64,000 nt of DNA from Pseudobdellovibrionaceae bacterium. Its GTDB lineage: Bacteria > Bdellovibrionota > Bdellovibrionia > Bdellovibrionales > UBA1609. The stretch spans positions 2,480,001-2,544,000 of the forward strand of contig CP060220.1 in assembly GCA_023898385.1 (NCBI GenBank). The letters are read 5' to 3'. The notes below the pieces were generated by a model. The model was not told where the DNA came from. It was given only the letters and a program-made list of their open reading frames with translations, and did no database searches. Every line of letters starts with the position of its first letter. Position 1 is the stretch's first letter. Made by a program: the position numbers and the translations under genes. Below are positions 25,627 to 34,853 of the stretch, piece after piece.

Positions 25627-26039
25627 TTTTTTCCAACTTTGTTAGTGTAGATTTATTGGATTGAAAGACCATGGAAAACCGCGCTTGAAGCGCTGTTTTA
25701 TTTCCCCTTAAATTAACCTATATTTGATTGATTCATTGTTCCGAGGCGTTCATTCAACAGCCCCTTGCTAGCGGCAACTTAATATGAAAGTCAATAGACC
25801 TCAGCTCGCCACCTTTTGAACATGGCACCATACTGCTTGAAAATCTAGCCATTTTCAAGGGCTATATTAAAAATATCTGGGATTTTGAGGGCCTCGTGCG
25901 CCACTCAGGCCCTATTGTCTCAAGATGAGACAAATCCTTCTGTTTTTTGTCCAACTTTTTTACGCCGGAAAAAAAAATTGCCACTATCCCTTAATTTATA
26001 CGGAAAACTGCCGATACGACCTTTGATAGGAGGAGACTT
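25627..26039. other. Intergenic region with two small perfect inverted repeats
   Basis: 413 bases between divergent rho and the PilZ gene. Two hairpins lie side by side: AGGGCCT (25888-25894) with AGGCCCT (25907-25913), and TTGTCTC (25915-25921) with GAGACAA (25927-25933). They could be operators or the leader of an antisense transcript. The remainder is AT-rich promoter sequence for rho (minus) and PilZ (plus). Confidence 0.5.
25991..26017 (+). promoter_or_regulatory. Candidate sigma-28 (FliA) promoter
   Basis: TTAATTTA-N11-GCCGATAC compares with the flagellar consensus TAAAGTTT-N11-GCCGATAA: seven of eight bases at -10, five of eight at -35, and the correct spacing. The ribosome site AGGAGGA follows ten bases later. 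It would tie the PilZ protein to the motility regulon. Confidence 0.42.
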
Positions 26040-26414
26040 ATGAGTGTTGAGCTAAACCAAACCCCAGCCCAGCGGCTGCCTTTGACGATGGATGTCGAGT
26101 TTCGTCGAAGTTATGCCCGTCAAGGCGAAAGCGGTGTTTTGCGTAATATCAGCATTACCGGCGCCTTTTTGGAAACCCTAGAAGCCCGGCACCTCAATCA
26201 AGACGACAAGCTATTGATTCGCTTCGTTGTCAGCGGTCGGGAGCGCAAGGTGACGGCCCAAGTGGTGTGGCATGCTGAGAATGGCTGCGGCCTTAAATTT
26301 TTGCCCTCAAATAATCGCGATGTTCAGATCGTCGACGACCTAATGTACTTCGTCGAAGGTTCAAGAAAAAGCCAACGCAGTATCTTGGACAATATCTTTA
26401 AGAAGGTTTCCTAA
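26040..26414 (+). CDS. PilZ-domain protein
   Basis: A 124-residue single-domain protein likely to bind cyclic di-GMP. The N-terminal arginines (QRLPLT, FRRSYARQ) and the motif NISITGAFLE (fits D/N-x-S-x-x-G) form the usual ligand site; QVVWHAENGCGLKF is the typical last strand pair. Not every RxxxR spacing is ideal, so binding should be regarded as probable. It is preceded by a strong AGGAGGA site and a sigma-28-like promoter and is followed by a bidirectional terminator. Confidence 0.85.
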   Translation: MSVELNQTPAQRLPLTMDVEFRRSYARQGESGVLRNISITGAFLETLEARHLNQDDKLLIRFVVSGRERKVTAQVVWHAENGCGLKFLPSNNRDVQIVDDLMYFVEGSRKSQRSILDNIFKKVS

Positions 26415-26417
26415 AAA

Positions 26418-26439
26418 AAGCACCTCATTCGAGGTGCTT
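26418..26439. terminator. Bidirectional terminator
   Basis: AAGCACCTC/GAGGTGCTT with an ATTC loop, A-rich on the left and T-rich on the right. It serves the PilZ gene on the plus strand and the convergent lipoprotein gene on the minus strand. Confidence 0.88.
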
Positions 26440-26468
26440 TCTTAATTCCAAAATTTCAAAAACCGTTA

Positions 26469-27896
26469 CTATTCAATATGAGTATGGGTCGCTGTTGAGA
26501 AATCCATATCTGTGCGTTGGGCTTTTTTCCTGCGAATGATGATGATTAACACCACGGCCAACAAGAGCAGTATTACGCCAACACCCAAAAACATCACCTG
26601 ATCTTTGTTACCCAAAATTCCTCCGTCATCTGAACCAGCGGCGGTGGCGTTGGGAGACGAACGACGAGACTTTGGTGGCGCAGGAGGAGGTGGTGGTGGT
26701 GATGGCGGCTCCATAGTCGATGCAACCGGAGGAGGTGGCGGAGGCGCCGGCTCATTCATACTTGGCGGAGGTGGCGGTTCATTTCCCGCATCGGCCATAG
26801 ACATAGAGTCTCCAGAGGGCATCGGAGGCGGAATATCGTCAGTAGACGGAGGCGGTGGCACATCATCCATGGGTGGCGGTGCCGGCGCATCGTTTTCAGC
26901 CATCATTGGCGGTGGCGTCGACACAGACGAATCGGCCCAATAGCGAAGGCTTATACCACCCTCTACAACTCCCTTTGATTCCACATCTGGGTTTGTCGCC
27001 CACAGCTCTTTCCAACTGTCTTTGTCACCAAGTAATTGCGAGGCCACTTGTCGAATATTGTCGCCTTCTTTTGTTACATAGATTTCAGGTTGCAGACCGG
27101 CATCTTCGTAGAAAGTTAAAATACGCGAGTCATCGTTGGGGCGCTGAGGAGAATGATAATAAATCTTATCTCCTGTTTTGATGCCTCGAGAGAGCCAAGG
27201 ATTTATTGACAAAAGCTCTTCTGATTTATCGCTACCAAAGATTTTTTGGCTCACACCAGTCACATCATCGCCGGGCCGAGCCAAATAAACGGCATTCACT
27301 AGCACGCCAGCTCGTCGGTAGGGAACATCTTTGATTTTCTTCACAGGAATCCAGGATTTTTGGGTTTCATCCATGGCCATATCGGAAGCTTGTTCACCAT
27401 AGCTCTCTTCCATCATTGGTTCAGCCGTGGGAGCTTCTTCGGCCATCAATGGCTCTTCTGACATGGGTTCAGCCATCATAGGCTCTTCCATTGGTGCTTC
27501 AGAGGCAAACCCTGAATCATCCATAGCTGTATCCATGGGCTCAGTGGCTTCCATGGGTTCAGCCATGGGCTCGTCCATTGTCTCTGCCACATCGCCGTCC
27601 ACAGTGCCACCGTCGCCGAAATCATCACCAAAGTCGTCTGCTGCCTCGCTCACTTCTTCACTGGGAGCTGACTCTGAAGTACCGCCTTCGGCAAATGAAT
27701 CACCTGATGATTCACCGAAGTCATCCACTTCGCCATCGCCGAATTCATCGCCCGCTACGCCGCCGCCTTCGGCTAACTCGCCAGAGACTTCTTCAGCAAC
27801 CGCTGGGTCTTCCTCTTTTTCTTTGTTAGATGAGCAAGCTGTTACGCTGCTGATGAAACCAGATAAAACCAATAGTAATAGGATATTTTTTAGCAT
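26469..27896 (-). CDS. Lipoprotein with LysM-like domain, Pro-rich linker and C-terminal membrane helix
   Basis: 475 residues. The signal peptide ends in SSVTAC (lipobox with a Ser/Thr-type -3 to -1). Residues 22-175 are very acidic and repetitive (EPMAEPMEATEPMD style). Residues 205-315 contain two LysM-like stretches (YLARPGDDVTGVSQKIFG and YVTKEGDNIRQVASQLLG), suggesting peptidoglycan contact. Residues 320-415 are Pro-rich. A single transmembrane helix (MFLGVGVILLLLAVVLIIII) and a basic tail close the protein. Lipid anchor plus membrane helix could let it span the periplasm; FimV-like proteins are a loose comparison. The function is unknown. Confidence 0.8.
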   Translation of the reverse strand: MLKNILLLLVLSGFISSVTACSSNKEKEEDPAVAEEVSGELAEGGGVAGDEFGDGEVDDFGESSGDSFAEGGTSESAPSEEVSEAADDFGDDFGDGGTVDGDVAETMDEPMAEPMEATEPMDTAMDDSGFASEAPMEEPMMAEPMSEEPLMAEEAPTAEPMMEESYGEQASDMAMDETQKSWIPVKKIKDVPYRRAGVLVNAVYLARPGDDVTGVSQKIFGSDKSEELLSINPWLSRGIKTGDKIYYHSPQRPNDDSRILTFYEDAGLQPEIYVTKEGDNIRQVASQLLGDKDSWKELWATNPDVESKGVVEGGISLRYWADSSVSTPPPMMAENDAPAPPPMDDVPPPPSTDDIPPPMPSGDSMSMADAGNEPPPPPSMNEPAPPPPPPVASTMEPPSPPPPPPAPPKSRRSSPNATAAGSDDGGILGNKDQVMFLGVGVILLLLAVVLIIIIRRKKAQRTDMDFSTATHTHIE

Positions 27897-28001
27897 CTCC
27901 GTGCCCTCAAGTTGTGCAGTCCTTTGCTGTTCCTCTAATTATTAAATCATATCAAAGCGGAATTGGTGAACAAAATAGTTTTTATTCAAGCCCTTCGTAT
28001 G

Positions 28002-28493
28002 TCAGTTGGTGGATGCACTCGACTTTAGTATAACCAGCTTGGCGCCAATTTTTAAATTTTTGCGTTTGAACCATCCGCGGTTCACCTCTAACGCGTACAT
28101 CGCAGGTTTTATACTCGTATACCTTGAAACTTTTTGGTCCATTGGCGAGTTCATGGGCTCCATATCTTGAATGTCCACCAATGTTTTATTTTTATCAAAG
28201 AATCCTATTGATAGCGGAATGTAGGTGTTTTTCATCCAGAAATGTCTGACTTTCTCATCCTTAAAGACAAATAGCATTCCCTGGGTGTCAGAAAGACTCG
28301 ATCGTTCCATTAGGCCCCTTTCGCGGGCCTTGTCCGACTCGGCCACCTCCACATTGAGAATGTGTACGTCTATCTTTACTTTGCCTACACCAAACAGACT
28401 GGGTTCAGCCGCTGTTCCCTTTAGAGTTGAAAAAGGCTGCATTAATAAAATGACAAAAAGAACCAATACCTTCAAAGCTGATCCCATAGACAA
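28002..28493 (-). CDS. Exported DUF192 protein
   Basis: 163 residues with a signal peptide (VLVLFVILLMQPFSTLKG). The DUF192 core is visible: ERGLMERSSLSDTQGMLFVF, FWMKNTYIPLSIGFFD and YALEVNRGWFKRKNLKIG. DUF192 is a small conserved beta fold of unclear function, commonly periplasmic. Its start overlaps the ppx end by 22 bases, so it belongs to the gatCAB-ppx transcript. Confidence 0.85.
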   Translation of the reverse strand: MSMGSALKVLVLFVILLMQPFSTLKGTAAEPSLFGVGKVKIDVHILNVEVAESDKARERGLMERSSLSDTQGMLFVFKDEKVRHFWMKNTYIPLSIGFFDKNKTLVDIQDMEPMNSPMDQKVSRYTSIKPAMYALEVNRGWFKRKNLKIGAKLVILKSSASTN

Positions 28494-29374
28494 GCCATTC
28501 CGAACCGTACTCCACGAGAGCTGACAATGACCTCACCCATCCCTAACTGCTCACAGATGACCTTTAATATGGTTGTTCCTGCAACTATCACATCTGCCCT
28601 TTTCGGATCCATACCCACTATGTTTTTTCTATCATTCAATGGCATTTGAGCAAGCTGGTCACGCAAGGCCCCGACTTCGGCTAAATCCAACACATGTCCG
28701 TTTATCGCCTCATCACTGTAGTCACATTTCTGTATAACGGTGGACAAAGTGGTGGGTGTCCCGGCCACAGCAATTATATTCGTTATTTTTGGCAACAGGT
28801 GCTTCTTTTCACCGAACTTTTCGATAACATAAGCTTCCATTTTTGAAATTTCTGAAGCACTCACCGGATCACCGCCGACAAATAGTTCTGTAAGGCGAAC
28901 ACTTCCCACATCGACACTTACGCCCTTTACCCCTTTATTTTCGGTACCCACTATTTCCGTAGAGCCGCCACCCACATCTATTACCCCTACGCCCTCAAGG
29001 TCATTCTTATCATAAGTAGCACCTGCGAAGGTCAAGTCGGCTTCTTTTTCCCCGGGAATCACTTTGATGGGTATCCCGTATTTTTCACCTAGCGCAAAGA
29101 GTGCATCCTTGTTGGTCACGTCTCGAGCCGCCGACGTCGCAAAGGCTAATACCTTTTCCGGTTGAAACTTTAAAATCTCTTTGCTGTAACTACTAAGACA
29201 AGCTTCAGCCCTTTGAAGTGCTGCCTCTGAAAATTTGCGGTTTGAGTGTACACCTTCAGCCAATCGAGTGACTGTGATTTCATCTTGAAACACTTTCGTC
29301 ACTGCGTGATTTGTTACCTCACACAAAAGCAGTAAAAATGAATTAGACCCTAAATCTAAGGCTGCAACCTTCAT
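28472..29374 (-). CDS. ppx: Ppx/GppA family phosphatase
   Basis: Hydrolyses polyphosphate or the pppGpp 5'-phosphate; the substrate cannot be told from sequence. The 300 residues make up the short, two-subdomain form. The ASKHA nucleotide-fold motifs are DLGSNSFLLLL at the start, ATSAARDVTN, the phosphate loop GVIDVGGGSTEIVG, and AVAGTPTTLS. The ATG directly follows the gatB stop (TAAATG). It is linked to the gat operon and the DUF192 gene. Confidence 0.88.
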   Translation of the reverse strand: MKVAALDLGSNSFLLLLCEVTNHAVTKVFQDEITVTRLAEGVHSNRKFSEAALQRAEACLSSYSKEILKFQPEKVLAFATSAARDVTNKDALFALGEKYGIPIKVIPGEKEADLTFAGATYDKNDLEGVGVIDVGGGSTEIVGTENKGVKGVSVDVGSVRLTELFVGGDPVSASEISKMEAYVIEKFGEKKHLLPKITNIIAVAGTPTTLSTVIQKCDYSDEAINGHVLDLAEVGALRDQLAQMPLNDRKNIVGMDPKRADVIVAGTTILKVICEQLGMGEVIVSSRGVRFGMACLWDQL

Positions 29375-30811
29375 TTAGTCTCCTTTCAACTGCCTTTTAA
29401 GTTCCTCATTAACTAACTCCGGGTTGGCCTGACCCTTAGTTTCTTTCATAATCTGGCCCACAAAAAATCCAAATAGTTTATCTTTGCCAGAACGGTACTG
29501 CTCAACCTGGGCAGGACTTGCCGCCAGTGTTTTTTCCACAATCTCTTCAATGGCTTTCGGGTCAGTGATCTGCACCATTCCCTTTGCCTTGACTATTTTT
29601 TCAGGACTTTCTCCAGACGACCACATTTCTTTAAAAACGGCTTTAGCAATCTTTCCAGAAATCGCGTTGCTATCAATCATTTGAATCAGCTCTGCCAACC
29701 CCTTTGCCGAGATCGGCGATTTTGATATCTCCACGTTATGGTCTTTGAGCTCTCTCATGAGTTCAACCATAATCCAGTTTGATGCGGCCTTAGGATTTTT
29801 AGATTCTTCAGCAACCAATTCATAGAAGTCTGCCGTTTCTTTTTCGGCTGTTAAAACGAAGGAGTCATACTCTGGCAACGCATAAAAACTCTGAAACCTT
29901 CGCGCCCGATCAAAGGGCAATTCCGGCAAAGTTTTGCGAATACCTTCAATCCACTCATGGGTGAGCTCTAAGGGCAGCAGATCTGGATCGGGGAAATATC
30001 GATAATCGTGAGCCTCTTCTTTTGACCGCATGGCAAATGTTCTATTTTTTGCCGAATCATAGAGTCGTGTTTCTTGCATAATTTCGCCGCCGGCTTCGAT
30101 GCTATCGATTTGCCGATGGATCTCATACTCGATGGCTTTTTCTACAAATCGAAAAGAGTTAATATTTTTTAGTTCCACCTTTGTTCCAAATTTTTCGGTG
30201 CCCTTTTTTCTTACACTAATGTTGCAATCACACCGCATCGACCCCTCTTCAAGGTTGCCATCACATATTTCTAGATATCTCAATATGCGCCTAATAGTTC
30301 GTGCGTATTCTGCCGCCTCGGCCGGAGTTCTTAAATCGGGCTCCGACACTATCTCTAGTAAGGGAATGCCTGCGCGGTTAAGGTTAATGAGTGTGTGATC
30401 ACCGTGGTGGGTTGATTTACCCGCATCTTCTTCAAGATGGGCCCTTGTCACACCAACACGCCTCACCTCGTTATCGATAAATATTTCCACTTCACCATGT
30501 TCACAAATCGGTTCGTCATATTGTGATATCTGGTAGCCCTTCGGAAGATCGGGATAAAAATAATTTTTCCGAGCAAATACCGACTTATTACGAATTTGAC
30601 ACCGCAATGCGAGGCCCAGCTTGATCGCAAAATCTATAGCCCGATGGTTCACCACTGGCAGCGCACCTGGCAACCCCAGACTCACTGGACTCGTATTGAC
30701 GTTATCCCCGGCGCCAAACGTGGTCGAGTCTGTCGAAAACATTTTGCTCTCTGTAAGGAGTTGAGCATGGATTTCTAAACCTATTACCGGCTCCCAATCA
30801 CCGTAAGACAT
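29375..30811 (-). CDS. gatB: Asp/Glu-tRNA amidotransferase subunit B
   Basis: Part of GatCAB, which converts mischarged Asp-tRNA-Asn or Glu-tRNA-Gln to the correct amide; GatB binds the tRNA and activates it with ATP. 478 residues. The opening VIGLEIHAQL, the GLPGALPVVN and RAGIPLLEIVSEPD segments and the C-terminal YqeY-like domain (FVGQIMKETKGQANPELVNE) are characteristic. It overlaps the gatA end by 14 bases. Confidence 0.97.
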   Translation of the reverse strand: MSYGDWEPVIGLEIHAQLLTESKMFSTDSTTFGAGDNVNTSPVSLGLPGALPVVNHRAIDFAIKLGLALRCQIRNKSVFARKNYFYPDLPKGYQISQYDEPICEHGEVEIFIDNEVRRVGVTRAHLEEDAGKSTHHGDHTLINLNRAGIPLLEIVSEPDLRTPAEAAEYARTIRRILRYLEICDGNLEEGSMRCDCNISVRKKGTEKFGTKVELKNINSFRFVEKAIEYEIHRQIDSIEAGGEIMQETRLYDSAKNRTFAMRSKEEAHDYRYFPDPDLLPLELTHEWIEGIRKTLPELPFDRARRFQSFYALPEYDSFVLTAEKETADFYELVAEESKNPKAASNWIMVELMRELKDHNVEISKSPISAKGLAELIQMIDSNAISGKIAKAVFKEMWSSGESPEKIVKAKGMVQITDPKAIEEIVEKTLAASPAQVEQYRSGKDKLFGFFVGQIMKETKGQANPELVNEELKRQLKGD

Positions 30812-32273
30812 CTGGCACCTGCTCTTTCAAGTTGAGACTCTGTTCAATGGCGTACGCCACATTCAACATGTTTTGTTCTTCAAATGGACTCGCTGTCAGC
30901 TGCACACCAACGGGTAGACCTGCACTGGTAAATCCAGCTGGAACGCTCATCCCTGGAAGCCCCGCTAAATTTGTAGATGTAGTGAAAATATCATTGGTGT
31001 ACATCGCCAAGGGATCTTCAATTCTTTCACCCATTTTAAATGCCGGTGATGTGGTCACCGGACTTAACAACACATCACATCGTGTAAAGGCATGCATAAA
31101 ATCCTGTTGCAAGACTCGTCGAACCTGACAGGCTTTCTTATAGTAGGCGTCATAGTATCCTGATGACAATGAATAGGTGCCTAAGACAATTCGTCTTTTT
31201 ACCTCTGAGCCAAACCCCTCGCCCCGACTTCGACAATAAAAGTCCTCTAAATCTTTTGCCGGCATATCAGAAAAATCCGCCCGATGGCCAAATCTAACGC
31301 CATCGTATCTCGCAAGGTTACTCGAGGCCTCACTTGTCGCAATCAAGTAATATATGGGTACGGCATATTCTGTGTTTGGCAGTGAAACCTCTACGATCTC
31401 TGCTCCAGACGATTTTACTATTTCAATCGCCCGCTCAACGGCAGCCATCACTTCAGGCTGAGTGGCATCAGTGAAATATTCTTTTGGAAGACCGACCCGC
31501 ACTCCCGTCAATTGTTGTTTTAAATTTTTCGACCACTCCGGTACGGACTGTTTCGCCGTCGTGGAATCCATAGGGTCATGGCCCGAAATAACCTCTAACA
31601 TCAATGCTGAATCTTGAACCGACCGAGTCATTGGTCCCACTTGATCCAAACTAGATGCAAACGCCACAACTCCGTATCGACTCACTCGCCCGTAGGTCGG
31701 TTTAACACCAACAATACCGCAAAAACTGGCCGGCTGACGAATAGACCCGCCAGTGTCTGTGCCTATAGCAAGTGGTGCCATACCAGCCGCCACTGCGGCA
31801 GCCGATCCCCCACTTGACCCCCCGGCGACACAGTCCAAGTTCCAGGGATTTTTACACGGGCCAAAATACGAGGTTTCAGTGCTCGATCCCATAGCAAATT
31901 CATCCAAGTTAGTTTTTCCAATAACTATGGCGCCAGCGCTCTCGAGCCGTTCCACAACTGTGGCCGAATATGGGGGGACAAATCCTTCGAGAATCTTTGA
32001 GCCCGCAGTCGTCTGGAGTCCTGTTGTGCAAAGTAGGTCTTTTATTGCAACGGGTATTCCTGCCAAAGGTCCACAAGAGGAACCCTTGGATCTGTCTTCA
32101 TCAGAGGCCTCAGCTATTTTTTCAGCCAACGGATTCAAGGAGATGAACGCATTGATCTGCGCATCCCACTTTTCAATTTGGGTTTTATATTCTTGCACGA
32201 TTTCTTTGCTTGAAATTGTCTTTGCTTTCAAAGCGTCAGCTAATTCACTCACGCCTGCCGTTAGTACATTCAC
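30798..32273 (-). CDS. gatA: Asp/Glu-tRNA amidotransferase subunit A
   Basis: Amidase subunit of GatCAB that releases ammonia from glutamine. 491 residues, usual length. The amidase signature triad is present: Lys78 in PVAIKDLL, Ser153 in AGGSSGGSAAAVA and Ser177 in DTGGSIRQPA. It lies 11 bases behind gatC and overlaps gatB. The tRNA-Asn and GatCAB in this window fit indirect amidation of tRNA, but the window does not show whether AsnRS or GlnRS are absent. Confidence 0.97.
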   Translation of the reverse strand: MNVLTAGVSELADALKAKTISSKEIVQEYKTQIEKWDAQINAFISLNPLAEKIAEASDEDRSKGSSCGPLAGIPVAIKDLLCTTGLQTTAGSKILEGFVPPYSATVVERLESAGAIVIGKTNLDEFAMGSSTETSYFGPCKNPWNLDCVAGGSSGGSAAAVAAGMAPLAIGTDTGGSIRQPASFCGIVGVKPTYGRVSRYGVVAFASSLDQVGPMTRSVQDSALMLEVISGHDPMDSTTAKQSVPEWSKNLKQQLTGVRVGLPKEYFTDATQPEVMAAVERAIEIVKSSGAEIVEVSLPNTEYAVPIYYLIATSEASSNLARYDGVRFGHRADFSDMPAKDLEDFYCRSRGEGFGSEVKRRIVLGTYSLSSGYYDAYYKKACQVRRVLQQDFMHAFTRCDVLLSPVTTSPAFKMGERIEDPLAMYTNDIFTTSTNLAGLPGMSVPAGFTSAGLPVGVQLTASPFEEQNMLNVAYAIEQSLNLKEQVPDVLR

Positions 32274-32284
32274 GAATACTCTCC

Positions 32285-32557
32285 TTACACGACCGGGGGA
32301 ACTTTAAAGAGATGTCCTGATTTTTCTGGAGCATTCGCCAACGCTTTTTCTGCTCCCAATCCGGGCTGCACTTTATCTTCTCTTAAATGTTGTTCCATTG
32401 GGGTCGGCGTAACTAAAGGCTCTACGCCCTTCGTGTTTACCTTTGAGATTTTCTCAAAATACTCAAGTATTGCAGGAATCTGTTCGCTATATTGCTTGGC
32501 CTCATCTTCTGTTATCGTCAGGCGGGCCAATTTGACGACTTTTTCGATATCGATCAT
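32285..32557 (-). CDS. gatC: Asp/Glu-tRNA amidotransferase subunit C
   Basis: Small 90-residue subunit that wraps around GatA and GatB. The ATG at 32557 gives the normal start MIDIEKVVKLARL, with AGGGAAC upstream; a TTG seven codons earlier is possible but less likely. Family segments: LARLTITEDEAKQYSEQIPAI and the late LREDKVQPGLG with APEKSGHLFKVPPVV. First gene of the gatC-gatA-gatB-ppx-DUF192 run. Confidence 0.93.
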   Translation of the reverse strand: MIDIEKVVKLARLTITEDEAKQYSEQIPAILEYFEKISKVNTKGVEPLVTPTPMEQHLREDKVQPGLGAEKALANAPEKSGHLFKVPPVV

Positions 32558-32744
32558 TACAAGTTCCCTATTGTTCAATCCATCGGCATATTATAGAGCT
32601 TGTGTTGTAATGGAACTGCTCTAGGGAGGCAATTCGCTGACGATAATTGTCTTATAACGCGATGCATTTGTTGGCCGAATTTTTGTTAACCCGGGCTGAC
32701 CTAAAAATTAGACTTTGAAATCACTTTGGAAATACATAGGTACA

Positions 32745-34832
32745 ATGAAAAATCCTCAAGCCCGCCACAAAAAACTCATCGACCTCATTAACGAGTATGA
32801 CTACCTCTACTACGGCTTGGACCAACCCATCGTATCCGACTACGAATATGATCAGCTCTACAAAGAATTAGAAAAACTCGAGAATGAACACCCTGAGCTG
32901 ATCACCCCTGAATCCCCCACCCAGCGAGTTCCTGGTCACGCTCAAGAAAAATTTGAAAAGGGCGAACACCGCCTGGCTATGTTGTCTTTGCAAAATAGCT
33001 TCTCGCCAGAAGATATTTTGGCTTTTGATGAACGGGTGAAAAAAAATCTCAACACCGCATCCGATGTGCAATATTTTTGCGAACCCAAGCTCGACGGACT
33101 GGCGGTGGAGCTCGTCTACGAAAACGGTCTTCTGGTGAACGCCCTCACTCGAGGTGATGGGCACATTGGCGAAATTATTTTAGCCAACATCAAAACCCTC
33201 AAAAGTCTGCCCTTAAAATTGCATGGTTCTAAACCCCCGCCTCTTTTTGAAGTTCGGGGCGAAGTATTGATGTTTAAATCAGATTTTGTTCGCCTGAATG
33301 AAGCGCAGGAAGAAGCTGGCCAGCAGTATTTCGCAAACCCAAGGAACGCCGCTGCTGGCAGTATTCGGCAACTGGACCCACGAGTGACGGCACAACGCTC
33401 ACTTCGTATGTTTTGCTACGCCCCTGGATCGATAGATGGGATCAAGGTTAAAGCGCAAAAAGAGTTTTTATTGCTTTTGAATAAGCTGGGACTGCCGACT
33501 GTTGGGGTCACCTCGGAAAAAGATTTTGCCAAATTCAAAAGTGATGCAAAAAGTAATTTAAAAAAAGGACAAATGCCCGCACTTGGCTATGTTTGTGATA
33601 ATGCCGCTGGTGCGGTGGAATACTATCATTTTATCAATGAAGTGCGCCACCAGCTGCCCTTTGATATTGATGGTACGGTAGTAAAAGTAAATAGCTTTGA
33701 TCTTCAAACAGAACTCGGAACTGTCGCGAGAAGTCCCCGATGGGCTACAGCTGCTAAATTCAAACCCGAACAAGCAGAAACTCAGGTAGAGGATATCATC
33801 GTGCAGGTTGGCCGAACGGGCGCGCTCACGCCGGTGGCCATAATGACTCCCGTGAAAGTGGGCGGTGTCACCGTAGCAAATGCCACCTTACACAACCAAG
33901 ACGAAATTGATCGCAAAGATGTTCGCGTGGGCGATTGGGTGGTCATACAAAGAGCCGGAGATGTCATACCAGAAGTTGTTAGCGTTAACCTCAAAAAAAG
34001 GTCTAAACATAGCGAACCATTTGTGATGCCCAACCGATGTCCCGCATGTAACCACCCTGTTGTTCGCCCTGAGGGAGAGGCGGTCACCAGGTGCGTGAAT
34101 TCACTTTGTCCTGCAGTAATAAAAGAGACGCTTAAACATTTCGTATCCCGAAGGGCTATGAATATCGATAAGCTTGGAGATAAAATAGTCGAGCAACTCA
34201 ACGATGTTGGCCTGGTCAAAAATTTCTCTGATATTTATAAACTTCGGTTTGAGCAATTGATTGACCTTGAACGAATGGGCGAAAAATCGGCAAATAATCT
34301 TTTAGAAAGCATACAGGCCAGTAAACAAACCACATTGGCACGGTTTATTTTTTCTCTAGGGATCCGGCATGTGGGAGAACAAACCGCTCGAATTTTAGCC
34401 GGGCATTTTGGCTCTATAGACCGCCTAGCTCATACAAGCATTGAAGAGCTCACTGAAGTCGAGGATGTGGGTCCTGTCGTTGCCGGATCTATTTATCAGG
34501 CTTTTCAAGATGCAGACCTGTTAAAAGAAATTCAGGATCTCTGTAAATTAGGGGTTGAGTTTGAGGCGCCCAGTCAAACGGCAAAGCAAGACCAGACCCT
34601 AGAAGGCTTATCAATTGTGGTGACCGGCACCCTTCCTGAAGACCGCAATCAGATTAAAGATTTAATTATTAAACACGGCGGAAAGAGTCCCGGCTCTGTT
34701 AGCAAAAACACCCACTATGTTTTGGCAGGAGAAAATGCGGGCTCTAAATTAGATAAGGCACAAGAACTTTCGGTTCCAGTAATCGACTGGGAAACCTTTC
34801 AAGACATGCTCAAGGGAAAACCGGCCCCATAA
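32745..34832 (+). CDS. ligA: NAD-dependent DNA ligase
   Basis: Seals nicks using NAD. Counting from the ATG at 32745 gives 695 residues and puts the adenylated Lys (CEPKLDGLAVEL) at 115, as in E. coli, so this start is preferred to a TTG ten codons upstream. Domains in order: Ia (YDYLYYGLDQPIVSDYEYDQ), adenylation domain with TRGDGHIGE, OB fold (VQVGRTGALTPVA), a four-Cys zinc finger (CPACNHP... CVNSLCP), helix-hairpin-helix repeats, and a C-terminal BRCT domain (LSIVVTGTLPEDRNQI). It converges on the histone gene. Confidence 0.97.
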   Translation: MKNPQARHKKLIDLINEYDYLYYGLDQPIVSDYEYDQLYKELEKLENEHPELITPESPTQRVPGHAQEKFEKGEHRLAMLSLQNSFSPEDILAFDERVKKNLNTASDVQYFCEPKLDGLAVELVYENGLLVNALTRGDGHIGEIILANIKTLKSLPLKLHGSKPPPLFEVRGEVLMFKSDFVRLNEAQEEAGQQYFANPRNAAAGSIRQLDPRVTAQRSLRMFCYAPGSIDGIKVKAQKEFLLLLNKLGLPTVGVTSEKDFAKFKSDAKSNLKKGQMPALGYVCDNAAGAVEYYHFINEVRHQLPFDIDGTVVKVNSFDLQTELGTVARSPRWATAAKFKPEQAETQVEDIIVQVGRTGALTPVAIMTPVKVGGVTVANATLHNQDEIDRKDVRVGDWVVIQRAGDVIPEVVSVNLKKRSKHSEPFVMPNRCPACNHPVVRPEGEAVTRCVNSLCPAVIKETLKHFVSRRAMNIDKLGDKIVEQLNDVGLVKNFSDIYKLRFEQLIDLERMGEKSANNLLESIQASKQTTLARFIFSLGIRHVGEQTARILAGHFGSIDRLAHTSIEELTEVEDVGPVVAGSIYQAFQDADLLKEIQDLCKLGVEFEAPSQTAKQDQTLEGLSIVVTGTLPEDRNQIKDLIIKHGGKSPGSVSKNTHYVLAGENAGSKLDKAQELSVPVIDWETFQDMLKGKPAP

Positions 34833-34843
34833 TAACGGGCCGG
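34817..34843 (-). terminator. Terminator of the histone gene overlapping the ligA stop
   Basis: CCGGCCC (34821-34827) pairs with GGGCCGG (34837-34843). On the minus strand the stem is followed by TTTT (34820-34817). The hairpin contains the ligA stop codon, so the two convergent genes share it. Confidence 0.6.
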
Positions 34844-34853
34844 CTAAAAAACA

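Noticed and set aside
26605..26943. Gly-rich plus-strand frame
   Set aside because: It is the mirror image of the Pro-rich linker of the lipoprotein gene on the other strand.
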